A DNA stretch of 64,000 bases from Escarpia spicata (lineage: Eukaryota > Annelida > Polychaeta > Sabellida > Siboglinidae). The stretch spans positions 47,049,748 through 47,113,747 of the forward strand of contig OZ023205.1 of NCBI GenBank assembly GCA_963995525.1, read 5' to 3'. The translations under genes and the position numbers were made by a program. Positions 9,985-21,813 of the stretch are shown piece after piece. Under the pieces are notes generated by a model. The model made no database searches. It saw only the letters and a program-made list of their open reading frames with translations, and had not been told where the DNA came from. Each line of letters begins with the position of its first letter. The first letter of the stretch is position 1.

Positions 9985-10275
9985 GGTCACAAATTACATT
10001 ATCCATAAAGACAACTGTCTTCATCACCTCATCTACTAATACATCTGTCTTCATCAGCTCATCCACCAAGAAAAGTATTCTCATTACCTCATCTACCAAG
10101 ACAACTATGTTCATCATCTCATCCACCAAAACAACTGTTTTTATCACCTCATCCACCAAGACAACTGTCTTCATCACCTCATCTACGAAGACAATTGTCT
10201 TCATCACCTCATCCACCAAGACAACTGTCTTCATCGCCTCATCTACCAAGCCAGTTATGATCATCACCTCATCCA
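9985..10275. repeat. 30-bp minisatellite, about nine copies
   Basis: CCTCATCCACCAAGACAACT recurs every 30 bp, followed by a short GT tract. An uninterrupted frame across it (VDEVMKTVVL repeats) results from the period being a multiple of three. Confidence 0.92.
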
Positions 10276-10319
10276 CGTGTGTGTGCGTGTGTGTGTGTGC
10301 ATGTGTCCTCTGACATGCA

Positions 10320-11395
10320 TGCATGCTCAAGTACAAGGCTAAGCATGATGAATAAGGAGAGAGTGAACTGACTGGTCTTGAAGGCCATGTATGTCAGGGT
10401 GGGAAGGGTGACTGACATACCTACTTGACACATACGTACTTGACAACGCCACCTCACCCACACAGCAACCCCTTGGCAGTGTGACATTGATCAATCAAGT
10501 GGCTATGTAAAGATATACAATCATGTACATCACAGAATGATCTGATGCCTAATCTCTCTACTCAGTGCCAGTCTAACATTCTACCTAAGAACAGTATCCA
10601 GACACCACATTATCCTGGCTTTTAGAGGACATTTTATTACAGTGTACATGTTTACTTGTTATTCACACCTTTTTACTTTTTTAGTTGTAACCTATAAATA
10701 GTTGCTATCTGCCTCTGGCCCACCTTCAGCTTTGGCATGTAGACGATACGTTGAATAAGTGAAAAATAAATAAAAAGGCTCATTAAAATTCTTTAAAATA
10801 GGCCAAGAGGCCCTGAAGTCTATAAGTGAAGACTATACTGTGATTTTGTAAATATTAATGAAATGTTTTTTAGTGAATCATAGTTACAGATCATTAAGAG
10901 GTATGAAGGAAGTAAAATGTTTACATGTTTAATTAGTAGTGACTATATGCATGCCAGTGAAGATACACCTGAAAATAAAATATTCAAGTAGACCGTTTTG
11001 TGAAGATTGTATACATTAGTTAGTGTTATTAAAAATACTGTTGAATTTGATCCCAATACTCTGCCATTTAGGCCGATTTCCAGTGGTTGTAGAAACCTTG
11101 CAGGAGAGTTGGTGAGCTGCAATCTTGCATGTAGCACAGTTAAAGGTTGTTTAAGAAAATGTGCACACATTTTCTGTTCTCATTTTGCCTCTACCACCCT
11201 CCCCCAGAATGGAAAGACGAAAGAGATGAACTATGATAAAACTTTATTTGTTCACAAAGTACATATACATAGCATGCATTTTGATGTAAAACTGTAGCAA
11301 TTAATGACATAACACTGATTGAACTGGAGTGAAGTAATAGCTGGAACATGTATAGTAAAACATCTGAATAATATTCCTTATAATTTTGGCTAAAT
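10320..11395. other. Intron sequence, nothing recognised
   Basis: AT-rich, with no array, no family-like open frame and no RNA gene that I can see. Confidence 0.5.
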
Positions 11396-11990
11396 ATGCT
11401 TTAACCTTACAGCCTAAAACCTGCAGGCACCCAGAAATGGTGAAATCTGTAGCAGCAGCATAGGTTAACCGGCCGGGGTCTAATGGGTTAAAGCTGTACA
11501 CATTAGTCACAATCCACATTGAGGCCTTCATTCTGTTCAACACTGGGACAATGGCAGGCAAAGGTAGTGAAATACACAACTGCCCAGGTTCTCTGGCAGT
11601 GACCAATACACAGAACTTAGCAACTGGCCAGGTTCTGCCACAGTAAGGAAGCAGGCAAATTTTTTGAAAATTGAGGTCCCCTTAGTATGATTCAATCAAA
11701 CACAGATTTCTTGTGCATAGTGGTGCTACCCTATGCATTTATGCAAAATTAGAGAAAAAGTTACTGAAGAGTATTTGAAAAAATAGACCAAATGTGAAAA
11801 TTTACCATTTTCTGCAGTTTCCGGGGTCCTGGTGACCCTACGGGGCCCTTAGATTGATTAAATCAAATACAGATTTCTCGTGCTATGTGGCAGTACCCTA
11901 AGATACATCTATGCAGAAAAAGTTGCTAAACAGTTTTGTAATATTGTGACATAATTTGATGCAATAAGCTGGACATACAACAAATAAATT
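11396..11990. repeat. Interspersed repeat family copy (GATTCAATCAAA family)
   Basis: Contains GATTCAATCAAACACAGATT followed by TTGTGCATAGTGG, CTATGCA and AAATTAGAGAAAAAGTT, then a second partial unit near 11855. The same ordered words occur at 18720-18935 and 63535-63840. The left part (CACATTAGTCACAATCC) also resembles 62155-62335. The class is unknown and I see no coding potential. Confidence 0.7.
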
Positions 11991-12484
11991 ATGCAAATGT
12001 ACAATATAATTTACTTGGCCTAATTCTTTGAATTTTATCTGACCTAATTAACCTCAGAAGGGCGGGACCAATGTAGATAAAAATGGCTGGACTCTTGATA
12101 AGCCAAAGGGCTTTCCTGTCCACCTGCCATCTAGAGTTAATTCTCTGGGTGGCAGTCTTGTTAAATCTTGTTAAACCTGTATAATGGAATCAAGAGTGAT
12201 CGGTTAGGTTTTTGTTGCCATCTACAGGAAGTGGTTCAAATTATAAAAACATCTAATTTGGAAGAGACATCATCAATTCCCAGGCGGATTGTGCCCTGAC
12301 AACCTCTATCCAACAGCGCCAGCTTTGGTAAATAAAGTATGAGTTGGTAAACAAAACCTCAGCTGACAGACCAAACAGGAAGGAAGAAAAAATAAATAGA
12401 ACTGAGTGGCAGAGTGGCAATCAGTACATACATGGCAGGACAAGACAGGCAAAACACAGGGACGACAACTGACTGTTGACTCAG

Positions 12485-12925
12485 TGACTCACAGGCCACA
12501 ACACATGTAACACAGCTCTCCAGGCCACAACACATGTAACACAGCTCTCTAAATTACAAGTGTAACACAGCTTTCCAGGCCACAACACGTGTAACACAGC
12601 TCTCTAGGTCACAAGTATAACACAGCTCTCCGGGCCAGAACAAGTGTATCAAAACTCTCCAGACCAAAACATGTGTAATACAGCTCTCCAGGCCACAACA
12701 CGTGTAACACAGCTCTAGTTCACAACACATGTTACACAGCTCTCCAGGCGACAACAAATGTACACAGCTCTCTAGGTCACAACACGTGTAACAGGTCTCT
12801 CTAGGCTACAACACATGTAACACAGCTCTCCAGGCCACATCATGTGTAACACAGCTCTCCAGGCCACAAAATCATGTAACACAACTCTCCAGGCCACAAC
12901 AAGTGTAACAGCTCTCCACGCATCA
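12485..12925. repeat. 29-bp minisatellite
   Basis: Degenerate tandem units built on AACACAGCTCTCCAGGCCAC with a 29-bp period and some shortened copies. Confidence 0.9.
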
Positions 12926-12944
12926 CAACTTTCCAAGAGTTTCC

Positions 12945-14925
12945 AAAAGTACATTGAGACCACACTGAAACAAAACTGAGATCACAGCTGGGACCACCTT
13001 GAGATCAGACTGGGTGAGACCAGACAAGATTGAGATCATCGACTGAGACCACATCGAGTGATACCACACCGGAACCTTCTTGAGACTGCATCAAGACCGC
13101 TCTGAGACCTCACAGAGACTACACTAGGACCTCATTGAGATCACACTGTGACCTCACTGAGACTACACTAGGACCTCACTTAGTACACTAGAACCTCATT
13201 GAGATCACATTGTGACCTAACTGAGAACTACACTAGGACCTTACTGATACCACACTGTGACCTCACTGAGACTACACTAGGACCTCACTGAGACCACACT
13301 GTGACCTCACTGAGCCTACACTAGGACCTCACTGAGATCACACTGTGACCCCACTGAGACTACACTAGAACCTCACTGAGACCACACTGTGACCTCCCTG
13401 AGACTACACTAGGACCTCACTGAGACCTCACTGAGACTACACTAGGACCTCACTGAGATCACACTGTGACCTCACTGATACCACATTTAGACTACCAGGG
13501 ATTCAGTGAGACCACAATGTAACCTCACTTAGACCACATTAATACCACACCAAGATCACTCTGAGTCTGAGACCACAATGAGACCACACCGAGACCAAAC
13601 TGAGATCTCACAGAAACCACACAGAGATCTCACTGAGACCACACTGAGACCTCACTGATAATACACTGAGACCACTCTGAGACCTCACCAGGGATGAGAG
13701 TGACATTCAGAGAAAAAACCGGAAATTTTGCTGTGGCCCACATTTCAGCCCGAGAAGACTGTCTCATCTAATCGGGGGGGGGGGGGGGGGGGGGGGAGGG
13801 GGGACTCTTCAGAGACATGTTTTAATTGTAGACGACATATGGTGTATTTTGAGCAATATTAAATAGAAAATCTTAACATTTCCAAAAGTGAGGACCATGA
13901 AAGCAGCTCATCATTGCAGCCACCAGCTTTGACAAGGCTGGGAACTTGCCAGTAGAGAATATGGTAGCCCACCACGAGTCCAATCTGTAACTTGTGGGTA
14001 CTTGTGGAAGTGTGTTGTCTACATGGAATCAGCGAACTTCCATATGATACACCCTCTGTTTAGGTTCTAACAGAACATTGATGACCAGCGTGGGCAGTGC
14101 CAGCGTGTGTACTTCAATGCCTTCGGTTCCCCTCTGACTGCAGTGTAGCCTGTAGGATCCAATCCGCATAGTTGACATCGGCCTCGCACCACAAACAGTA
14201 GGCTTTCCCTGGTGCTGATAATTTACTGATGAATATATCCAACATAGTGTCTCCAGCCGATCTCTCCACCCACACCCAATTCCACTTATTCTTGACACTT
14301 GACAATGTCCTTCACGCAACATTTGTCTTGCCGTACAACAAATCGTCGATTAGCCATTGTGTTCGAAAATGAGCGACCTCTCCACAAAATACATCGTCGT
14401 TTCCTATTGGTCCACTGCTTTTGTGCGCGCACTTCGAAAGCGCTGAAGCGAACAGCCGACAGAACTAAGGGTTTTACTTCGCAGATTCATGAGTTCAGTT
14501 GGGTCGGTTCTGTCTCTATTCGCCAGGCAGCGTCATTAACACGTGGCGACACCCGGTGGATAGATGGTTAACTCAATCCGCAGATAGATCGTCAGTGAAT
14601 TGTCCAGGATTTTATATGCCCTATCCACCAACATTCCTTTTTTTTCTCCCCGGATTTACACGATTCACAAGTGGAGCAGTATAAAAACCGGAATTCCGGC
14701 AAAAACCGGAAATTTCTCATCCCTGCCTCACTGAAACCATACCGTGACCTCACTGACACCTCTCTGAGACCACACTGAGACCTCGCTGAAACCACACTGA
14801 GACTTCATTGAGTCGACACTGAAACCACTGTGAGGCCACACTGAGACTTCACTGAGACCACACTGAAACCACATTGGGACACACTGAAACCATATTAATA
14901 TTTAACTGAGACCCCACTGAGACGG
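12945..14925. repeat. Degenerate GAGACCACACT/GACCTCACT array split by a transposon
   Basis: Short units (GAGACCACACTGAGACCTCA and variants) fill 12945-13688 and resume at 14726-14925. The gap is exactly the hAT-like element at 13689-14725. Confidence 0.9.
13689..14725. mobile_element. hAT-like DNA transposon, about 1.04 kb, degraded
   Basis: Begins CAGGGATGAGA and ends with its exact inverse TCTCATCCCTG. AAAACCGGAAATTT-type words lie inverted just inside each end. CCTCAC directly flanks both ends, but the host array also contains this word, so the duplication length is uncertain. The minus strand at about 14114-14305 encodes KNKWNWVWVERS, then GKAYCLWCEADVNYA, then a His near the end. This resembles the N-terminal zinc-finger segment of hAT-type transposase-related proteins. 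No catalytic region is visible, so this is an internally deleted copy. A run of more than 20 G lies at about 13775. Confidence 0.8.
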
Positions 14926-16195
14926 CTGGTGAAATGTTGAAATTTTAAAACGACATTCCTGTAATTGGATCAGAGCAATCTGCAAATTGCCAGCTTATGA
15001 CGTCCAATATCCATTGAACAAATCTGGGACATTTTGCAGTGACATTTCCTTTTGAGAGTTTTTATCAGCTTTAATCCAAACCTGAATAAAACAAGCGTGC
15101 ACACATGCATGCATGCACACAATCCTTAGCATATACATGCAAACAAAAGCCATGACATTTGTGGTTTCAGAAATGCAGAAAGTGCTTAGAACTAAAGCTA
15201 AACATTTTGAAAAGAACAACAATCTTTATAATTATGTCAAACTTTGAGACTTGAATTAATAATAAGAGAGACATTGACCAAGATTTGTAGAGATCTATCT
15301 TTGTGGGGTCTTCCGGCTTCTGCAGACAGCAAATTGGCACAAACAATCAATAAACACGCTGGGTAAAGATGATAAAGCAGAGAACTGCTCTGACATTTAT
15401 TGTAGTTGCAGTCCACATGTGTGTAATTGCTGTCCCTAGGCTGCTAAAAATATGCAAACTTAAAATAGCACTTTTCTCTGTTCAGTCTATTAAGTTAATT
15501 TGGCTGAAGTAGTTTAAAACTTCCTTCTCAACTGATTTAGTCATTCGGGAATCAGATTCGTTGATGTTCAAATTTGTCGCTTTTGAATAGGTTAAGTATT
15601 ATTTGCAGTAGCATGAACAAAAACGTGTGTAGGTGTGTTAAAGATCATCATAGGAATTTACTTTGATAGTCGGTTAGCACTAACGTTAAAGTGTAATAAA
15701 CATTATGAATCAGTATATATATATCCAGCGCACTTAGTCCTGTTTCTTTGGTCTTCCTTGCAATCCTAGATGTGTGCCCTTAGAGAATTTACATACACAA
15801 AGTTGACGAAGATAATTGGTTCACAAGTGTACTCTGGTCTACACAGGCCAGCGATCTCAAATTTGTAAAGCGACTGAACATATAAAAACATGTTATTTTC
15901 TTTAATGTGCGTCACATGCCTGTGGAATTTTGAGTCACCAGTGTATCCAGACATGTCATACACATCTCAATTTACCAGGCACACACAGCCGGTTGTTACA
16001 CAAGCACACCTGATGTTTATGAAACCAGTGCAAAACAGTAGCTATTAACAATGCATGAGAAAAAAATGACAGACTGCATAAACACAATCAATCAACCTTC
16101 ACCTTGGGTGCAACTTTGGAGACAGATGTCATGTCTCGGTGCCCAATGCTTTATTAATGTAACTGTCCCTTACACTGAGTGCACGCAAGGTCAAT
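14926..16195. other. Intron sequence, nothing recognised
   Basis: AT-rich. It contains only short simple repeats: an alternating CATGCATG stretch near 15107 and a TA run near 15714. Confidence 0.5.
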
Positions 16196-16199
16196 TTAG

Positions 16200-16590
16200 T
16201 TTCCCATGACGCCGATGCCATGACACACAGTTACAACACAGACACAATCATCATCGACACTCACCACTGACACAGTCACCAACGACACAGTCACTACCGA
16301 CACAGTCGCCTCAGACACAGTCACCTCTGACACTGTCACATGTGACACAGTCACCACCAACACAGTCACCTGCGACACAAGTCACCACCGACAGTCACCT
16401 GTGACACAGTCACCACCGACACAGTCACCACCCACAGTCATCACATGACACAGTCACCACCGACATAGTCGCAACTGACACAGTTGCCACCGACAGTCAC
16501 CACCGACACAACACCACCGACACAGTCACCTCCGACACAGTTACCGCTGACAGTCACCATCGACACAGTCACCTCCGACATGACACATTA
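16200..16590. repeat. 15-bp GACACAGTCACCnnn minisatellite
   Basis: GACACAGTCACC followed by three variable bases repeats about 25 times with occasional length slips. It lies upstream of the zipper exon in plus-strand coordinates. Confidence 0.9.
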
Positions 16591-16837
16591 CCCTGATTTT
16601 TCACTCACAACTATTACTGATAACAAATTCAAAATTCAGTAGATCCTAAAATTATTACTTGTAAGGATTTCAATTTATTTTCTGCAACAACACTTGCCAA
16701 CACAGTCGTAGGTGGAGTTTGGAGAGACCTAGTAGAGGACAGACCTAGTAGAGGACAGAAATGTTTCCAAGCAACAGACGCAGCATCAAACTAACTACTA
16801 ACACCAACTCGGCACTGCCACAAGTGCTGCCACCTAC

Positions 16838-16925
16838 CTGCAGTTCGAGCTGACTGACGACCTGCATCTGAACGCGTGCTTGTGCGGTGCTACGATCGTC
16901 CAACTGGTGTTCACTGTTGAGATGT
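16838..16925 (-). CDS. FoxP: FoxP exon, zinc-finger end and leucine zipper
   Basis: An 88-bp exon with acceptor CTCCTCCAG and donor GTAGGT. One base completes a Lys codon, then [19 protein letters not shown] and [10 protein letters not shown]. Vertebrate FoxP has [20 protein letters not shown] at the same place. The two His residues complete the C2H2 finger whose cysteines lie in the previous exon, and V/L residues at heptad spacing begin the zipper. The exon ends in phase 0 and continues LSKERERL. Confidence 0.96.
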
Positions 16926-17583
16926 CTGGAGGAGAGAGATCACTAAGTGACACAAACATCTTGGGAGGTCTTCATATACAATTACACAAGCATATTTTAC
17001 ACATTTTTTGGTTGAAATCCTTAATTTTGGCTTGTAATTCTGTATAAAGCTGAATACATTGATATGTATGTTTAGTTTGCTAACTGGTCTATAGCATTTC
17101 TATTCCAAAAAAGTTGGCTGACTACATACAGAGAACAACAGTTGCTATGTTTGGGGGAACTGACCGAGTCATCTGTCAGACTAACAGAAATCACCTATAT
17201 CACAGAAAATCAGCTAGGTTTTTTAGCCATCCATTCATCAAAAGTATTTTCTCTTCAATCACTATGAGTGTATTATTCAATTTTATATTTATGTTATAGG
17301 CACAACAAAATACGTATTATGTCACAATTTTTCCATTCCGAATTACAATGGAATACTCCAAAAACAAACAAGTGTATATTTGTATTGTATATTTCCATAC
17401 AATGTAGCATATCTAATACGGTTACTCTACCACTGGTAATGCAATTAGTACTAATAACAGTACATAGAAAAACAAACATTTAATTAAAAACACAATTAAG
17501 ATGTTGGCGATTATCTGCACATCCACATCAGAAATTACATGAGATAATATTCTCAAGACAGAATAATTTTGGTAAGAACTTAC

Positions 17584-17764
17584 TTGAAGAACGAAGCAAT
17601 GTCTGGACAGACAGTCTCGCACCCTGGCCACTTACACACCCCATGACCGTAGAGGGGGTGCACCTTGCCCCGCGCCACGTCGTCTAATGACGGACTGTTC
17701 GTGTTACCACTCGTCTCCTTGAGGGCGCTTGAGTCACGCACAGGCGAACTCAACATCAAAGTAC
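17584..17764 (-). CDS. FoxP: FoxP exon, C2H2 zinc finger
   Basis: A 181-bp exon with a perfect GTAAGT donor; the acceptor is TTTGAAG. It encodes a Ser-rich lead ([18 protein letters not shown]) followed by [19 protein letters not shown] and PDIASFFK. The FoxP signature [13 protein letters not shown] with two Cys is intact, and the His pair follows in the next exon. It starts with two bases completing a Ser codon and ends with two bases of Lys, matching both neighbours. Confidence 0.96.
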
Positions 17765-18381
17765 CTTCAAAGACATCACATCACATGTAAACAAGTGCAA
17801 CAACCCCAGAACAAATACTCAATTCTTAACAATCACAACATAATTTTACTGTAGAACTTCATAATTAAGGTCACCTGTGATGACATATTTCAACCAGTGA
17901 GGGCTTTGCAGAGCTCTTTGGGTGCACACATTAAATTAAATTGTGAAATTTAGACATATCAGCCACATTGCATGGATTTCCCATGTAAACTACAGATTTT
18001 TAAAACGTTAAATCCTACGAGTATAAAACTGAGTGACACACTTACACCAAACTAAATTATTTTGTAGCCTGGTCAATGAGAAATACTTTGACATAAGCAG
18101 AGTCCCCACAAAACTTGGCAGATTTATTTTGAAGTATGTACACTTAGTAGCCTGACAGATGGAGATATCCAACCAATTCTGATCAAACCTGGTGGGTTTT
18201 GTTAGCTAGGTTTGTTAGGTTTATTTCACAGCCTGGTAGATGGTGACACTTGATTGTAACATGAACGCTATAGGTCCGTTAACCAAAGCAAAATGTTGTA
18301 CAGTTTTAAACCAAATTTCATGTCAAAAATAGGTATTTTTCAACCATAGAACCGAAGAGAGACATAGAGGGCGCTAGTTAC

Positions 18382-18615
18382 TGGCCAGCATGAATCCGTC
18401 GAGTACGCCATTGTTCACTGAGGTAGGACTGTGAATGAGGGGCATGTGCGTCATTGCTGTTGCCGCCGCCGCCGCTGTCGTCGTGGCAACCAGGCTGTTG
18501 CTACTCTTGACAGCCATCGCCAAGGCGACGTCATCCACGGTAACAGCATGTTTCTGAGCCTGAGCTGTCTGGACCTCCTTCCATAACTGCTGCATCTCCC
18601 CTGGACTCATCAAGC
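18382..18615 (-). CDS. FoxP: FoxP exon, LxxxELQQLWKEV-type segment
   Basis: A 234-bp exon with acceptor TCCCGCCAG and donor GTAACT. The product begins LMSPGEMQQLWKEVQTAQAQ, equivalent to vertebrate FoxP LIPPAELQQLWKEVTG. It continues into an Ala/Thr-rich stretch (SLVATTTAAAAATAM) and ends NNGVLDGFMLAS. It enters with two bases completing Ser and leaves with one base, in agreement with both neighbouring exons. The spacer between the LWKEV motif and the zinc finger is diverged, as expected for this region. Confidence 0.92.
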
Positions 18616-18719
18616 CTGGCGGGAAACAAGCACAGCTTGTATGCGGCGCACTTGTAGGACAGCACTCCAATTTTACATGCCAAAAGTTATTAAATATTTT
18701 TTGGCAGGGGCACATTATT

Positions 18720-18935
18720 GAAATATCTGCTTATTGACCCAGTTTTCAAGCCAAAGGGTGTTCAGTTAAAAAATGGGTCAAGAGGCCCTGAAGTCCTTTG
18801 AAGTTTGGGGGCCCTGGGGGGGTAAAATGATTCAATCAAATAAAGATTTCTTGTGTATAATGAGTGGCTCTACCACATGAAATGTCTATGCAAAATCAGA
18901 GAAAAAGTAACTGAAATATTCGCACTATAACCAAA
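18720..18935. repeat. Interspersed repeat copy (GATTCAATCAAA family)
   Basis: Carries AGAGGCCCTGAAGTCCTTTG, GATTCAATCAAATAAAGATT, TTGTGTATA, GTCTATGCAAAATCAGAG and AAAAAGTAACTGAA in the order seen at 11690 and 63540. It lies in a FoxP intron. Confidence 0.7.
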
Positions 18936-20099
18936 GTCAAAGTTACAAGAATTTAAATAGGGCACCCGTCAAGAATTAGTTATGGAGAAAAGTCCAACAT
19001 CAAAACAAAATGTTTTTTTAGGGGGTGAATGTTTGAAATAACCCCTTCCTAGTGCTGCTGTACATGGGAAAAAATCAACAAAACAAGCTAAAAATGTATA
19101 ACAAATAAGTGCACATAATCTTATATGGTCAATCTTAACTAATAGCAACTATTGCTAAGTATGAGTGAAGAGTTAACAAGAGTGCCACTGAACTGTTGGC
19201 AACTGGACAAGGAAGTCATTGGTTTATTGCGAGTCCTACTTTTTCATTTATGTGTAACCTGTCCTTATCAGATATCTGTAATGTAGCCATAGGATTATCT
19301 ATTTAATATCATATGCTGGCCTACTTTCACCACATTTATGGGAGTTCCTTAGACAAACATCCAGGTGCTGAAAGCAACTGTTCAAAGGCCATCGGTTGTT
19401 TTTGATGTCTATGGGTAGTTGCAAAATTACTTTGCCCTCAACATGTTTTTATACTGAGATGTTGTGAGAAGCCAGAAGTACAATGGAGCCATAATATATG
19501 ACTTCAGATTCCTATTGACAATGAGGTCATGTTAACAGCAGCTCATCTTTGACAACATGAATTATTTGGCATTGTCCAGTGTCCAAAGGCCACTGCACAC
19601 TACCATCCAACTGTTGTAATTATTCAGTATTTAAACTTCACCAGACATCTAAATGTCAATACTTTTATGAAAACATTTACCAAGCATCTTATGAGTACTT
19701 TCTCAAAATCAACCTAGAAGGTCTTGTACGAATGCTGGTTTGTGCTCTCTGGTTCTGTAACTCACTTTAAGTAGGAACTATTTTCATAAATATCTTCCTA
19801 ACCTTTTTTAATATTAATTTTTTTTTTTAAATTTCCTCTTTTAAAATCTCTTGTTTTCTAGAATTGTTAAACCACACTCCATCGGGTGATTTGCATTACT
19901 AAGGTCTCTTCAATTCTAGAATAACAATTAATCAAGTTAATGAACATAGAACAACTACCCAACATAGAACAACTACCCAGGTAGTAACATTTCTAGGGAG
20001 ATGACCTGAAGAAATGTAATTGGAGTTGCACTAGTGATGTATAAAACAAAGGAAATGGCATAAGAACACTCCCCATCATCCACTGGCGCATATAGAACG
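18936..20099. other. Intron sequence, nothing recognised
   Basis: AT-rich with homopolymer T runs. I see no array, gene or family-like frame. Confidence 0.5.
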
Positions 20100-20410
20100 A
20101 TGTCAGTCAATTCATACCGCACTAACACTGCCAGGAAATATGTCTGCAAGTAATACAAACAACCAGAGAAGATTTCCATTTACACCCGGCGCCACCATGG
20201 TGTTTATACAGGCTGTCTGTAAACAACCACCTCGGCAACAAATCGATGACAGACCCAATTTACTTGGCTCTTCGGCTGACTTAGTTACCATGGCAACTAC
20301 TGCAGCCTGCTGTGGTTTTGAAGAGGAGAAAGAGTGTGTACGAATCAGACATGGACAGGAAAGTGGAGACCTGTTCAGTGTGATCCACATCATATTTCAT
20401 ATGAAATAAA
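20100..20410. other. GC-richer intronic island
   Basis: A roughly 300-bp segment distinctly richer in G+C than its surroundings. It is open in one frame on each strand, but with no family similarity or matched splice pair, and the FoxP exon chain is complete without it. It holds an RFX X-box word, so a conserved regulatory element is a possible alternative to an unrecognised exon. Confidence 0.35.
20284..20297. promoter_or_regulatory. RFX X-box motif
   Basis: GTTACCATGGCAAC fits the X-box consensus GTTRCCATGGYAAC at every position. It lies in a FoxP intron. Binding is inferred from the motif alone. Confidence 0.45.
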
Positions 20411-21545
20411 CAATCCCTGGGAGAGTATTTCATAATACAATATTCCCCTCCATAAAATATTAATTTACCATTCATACAATTTTTTGTATTAATTTCTTTA
20501 AAAAATTCCTGTTTATGTCATACGAATCAGAACTAGCTGCTAAATTATGTCCACATGGAAACCGAATTAATTTGGCTTGGGTGTATATTTCATGGCAGGA
20601 GTGAACATTATCATTATACAGTGACATCCTAGCCTACAAACACATTATGAACATGGATGATGTACAGGTTCAGGTTACACTCATCACAGGGAACGCCCAC
20701 TGAAAGTAATCTCTTATTGTGTTAATCAGTAATTAGGTTAGTTTATGAGTAATCCATTGTGACAATTATCAATTAATCAATCAATGTCAGCAGAATGGCT
20801 ACGGTGTTCAATACAATATGTCATGTTACATCGACTATACCAGTTTCAAATTTTCAAGATTGTTTGTCTCTCATATTCAGAGACAGAGGCATATATCAGG
20901 AATTACAACATAATTAGATTTACATTCATATTGGTCTTATTAAAATCGGATTATATTTTCAGTTACTATAATTTCTGTCATGGAGAAAGCATTATATAAG
21001 TATTAAACCTCTGCTTTCGCCATTTCAAGAAATGTATTTTTGTAATAATAATTTTATGTATACATTTATGTGTACATCGATGTTCATGTGAAAATACGAT
21101 GTACTGAATTGGGTGTCTGGCATTGCATGCCACACTGTCTGTAATCTTAATCTATGTGCATATTGAAGCAATCACACATGTTCAGCCAACAAGGAATGTC
21201 AAACATGAATACATTTCTAATTACGCATCAACACACACATGACAAAAACACAATTGACGACAACTTAATGGTACTGAAAATGAAAGCAGTTGAAAGCAGA
21301 CTGAAATAGGCCGGACACAGAGAATGATTGAGGAGAGATTGACAAAGTAGAAATAGTAGTTTTAGATGAAGAAACCCAAAATTTAGATGGAAATATGTCA
21401 AGAGAAATCTCAAAATAGGAGGGATGAACAGCTGAGAGTGGGAGATATTAGCCGGAGACTGGGAGAAGTATCATTGAGAGGATGGACGAACCAAGTGATA
21501 TGGAATAAGGAACAAAAGAAGGGGCAGAAGAAGAGTGATACTCAC
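20411..21545. other. Intron sequence, nothing recognised
   Basis: AT-rich, no arrays. A purine-rich stretch just before the next exon gives spurious open frames. Confidence 0.5.
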
Positions 21546-21813
21546 TATGAGGTGGGAATTGGGGCAATCCCAGAAGGCCTTGCGACAGCAAGAACTGCCG
21601 CTGCTGTAGCTGTATCTGCTGCACTATCTGCTGTTGCTGTAGCTTGAGCTGCTGTAGCTGTGCCGACACCTGCTTCACGTCGCCAGCCTTGGCACTGCTG
21701 GTGCCACCTGCTACTACTGCCTGCTGCTGCAACAGCTGTCCTTGTTGCATGACGTTCACCTGCAGCTGCTCGTTCAGCTGCTGCAGAGCTTGCTCCTGAA
21801 GCTTCTGCTGAGT
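21546..21813 (-). CDS. FoxP: FoxP exon, Q-rich segment
   Basis: A 268-bp exon with acceptor TATGTTGCAG and a perfect GTGAGT donor. The Gln-rich product starts TQQKLQEQALQQLNEQLQVN and continues through QLQQLKLQQQQIVQQIQLQQ to LLSQGLLGLPQFPPH. Vertebrate FoxP has a Q-rich segment in this position (QLQEFYKKQQEQLHLQ). It enters in phase 0 and leaves with one base. Gln codons are a CAG/CAA mix rather than a pure CAG run. Confidence 0.9.

Noticed and set aside
18366..18380. CTCF-like AGAGGGCGCTA words near FoxP exons (also at about 6532)
   Set aside because: The outer half of the motif does not match well, and such words are common in repeats. Only the 14/15 match at 57960 was kept, at low confidence.
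20112..20409. Extra FoxP exon in the GC-richer island
   Set aside because: The neighbouring exons already join in phase with FoxP-like sequence, and I see no matched acceptor and donor with FoxP similarity.
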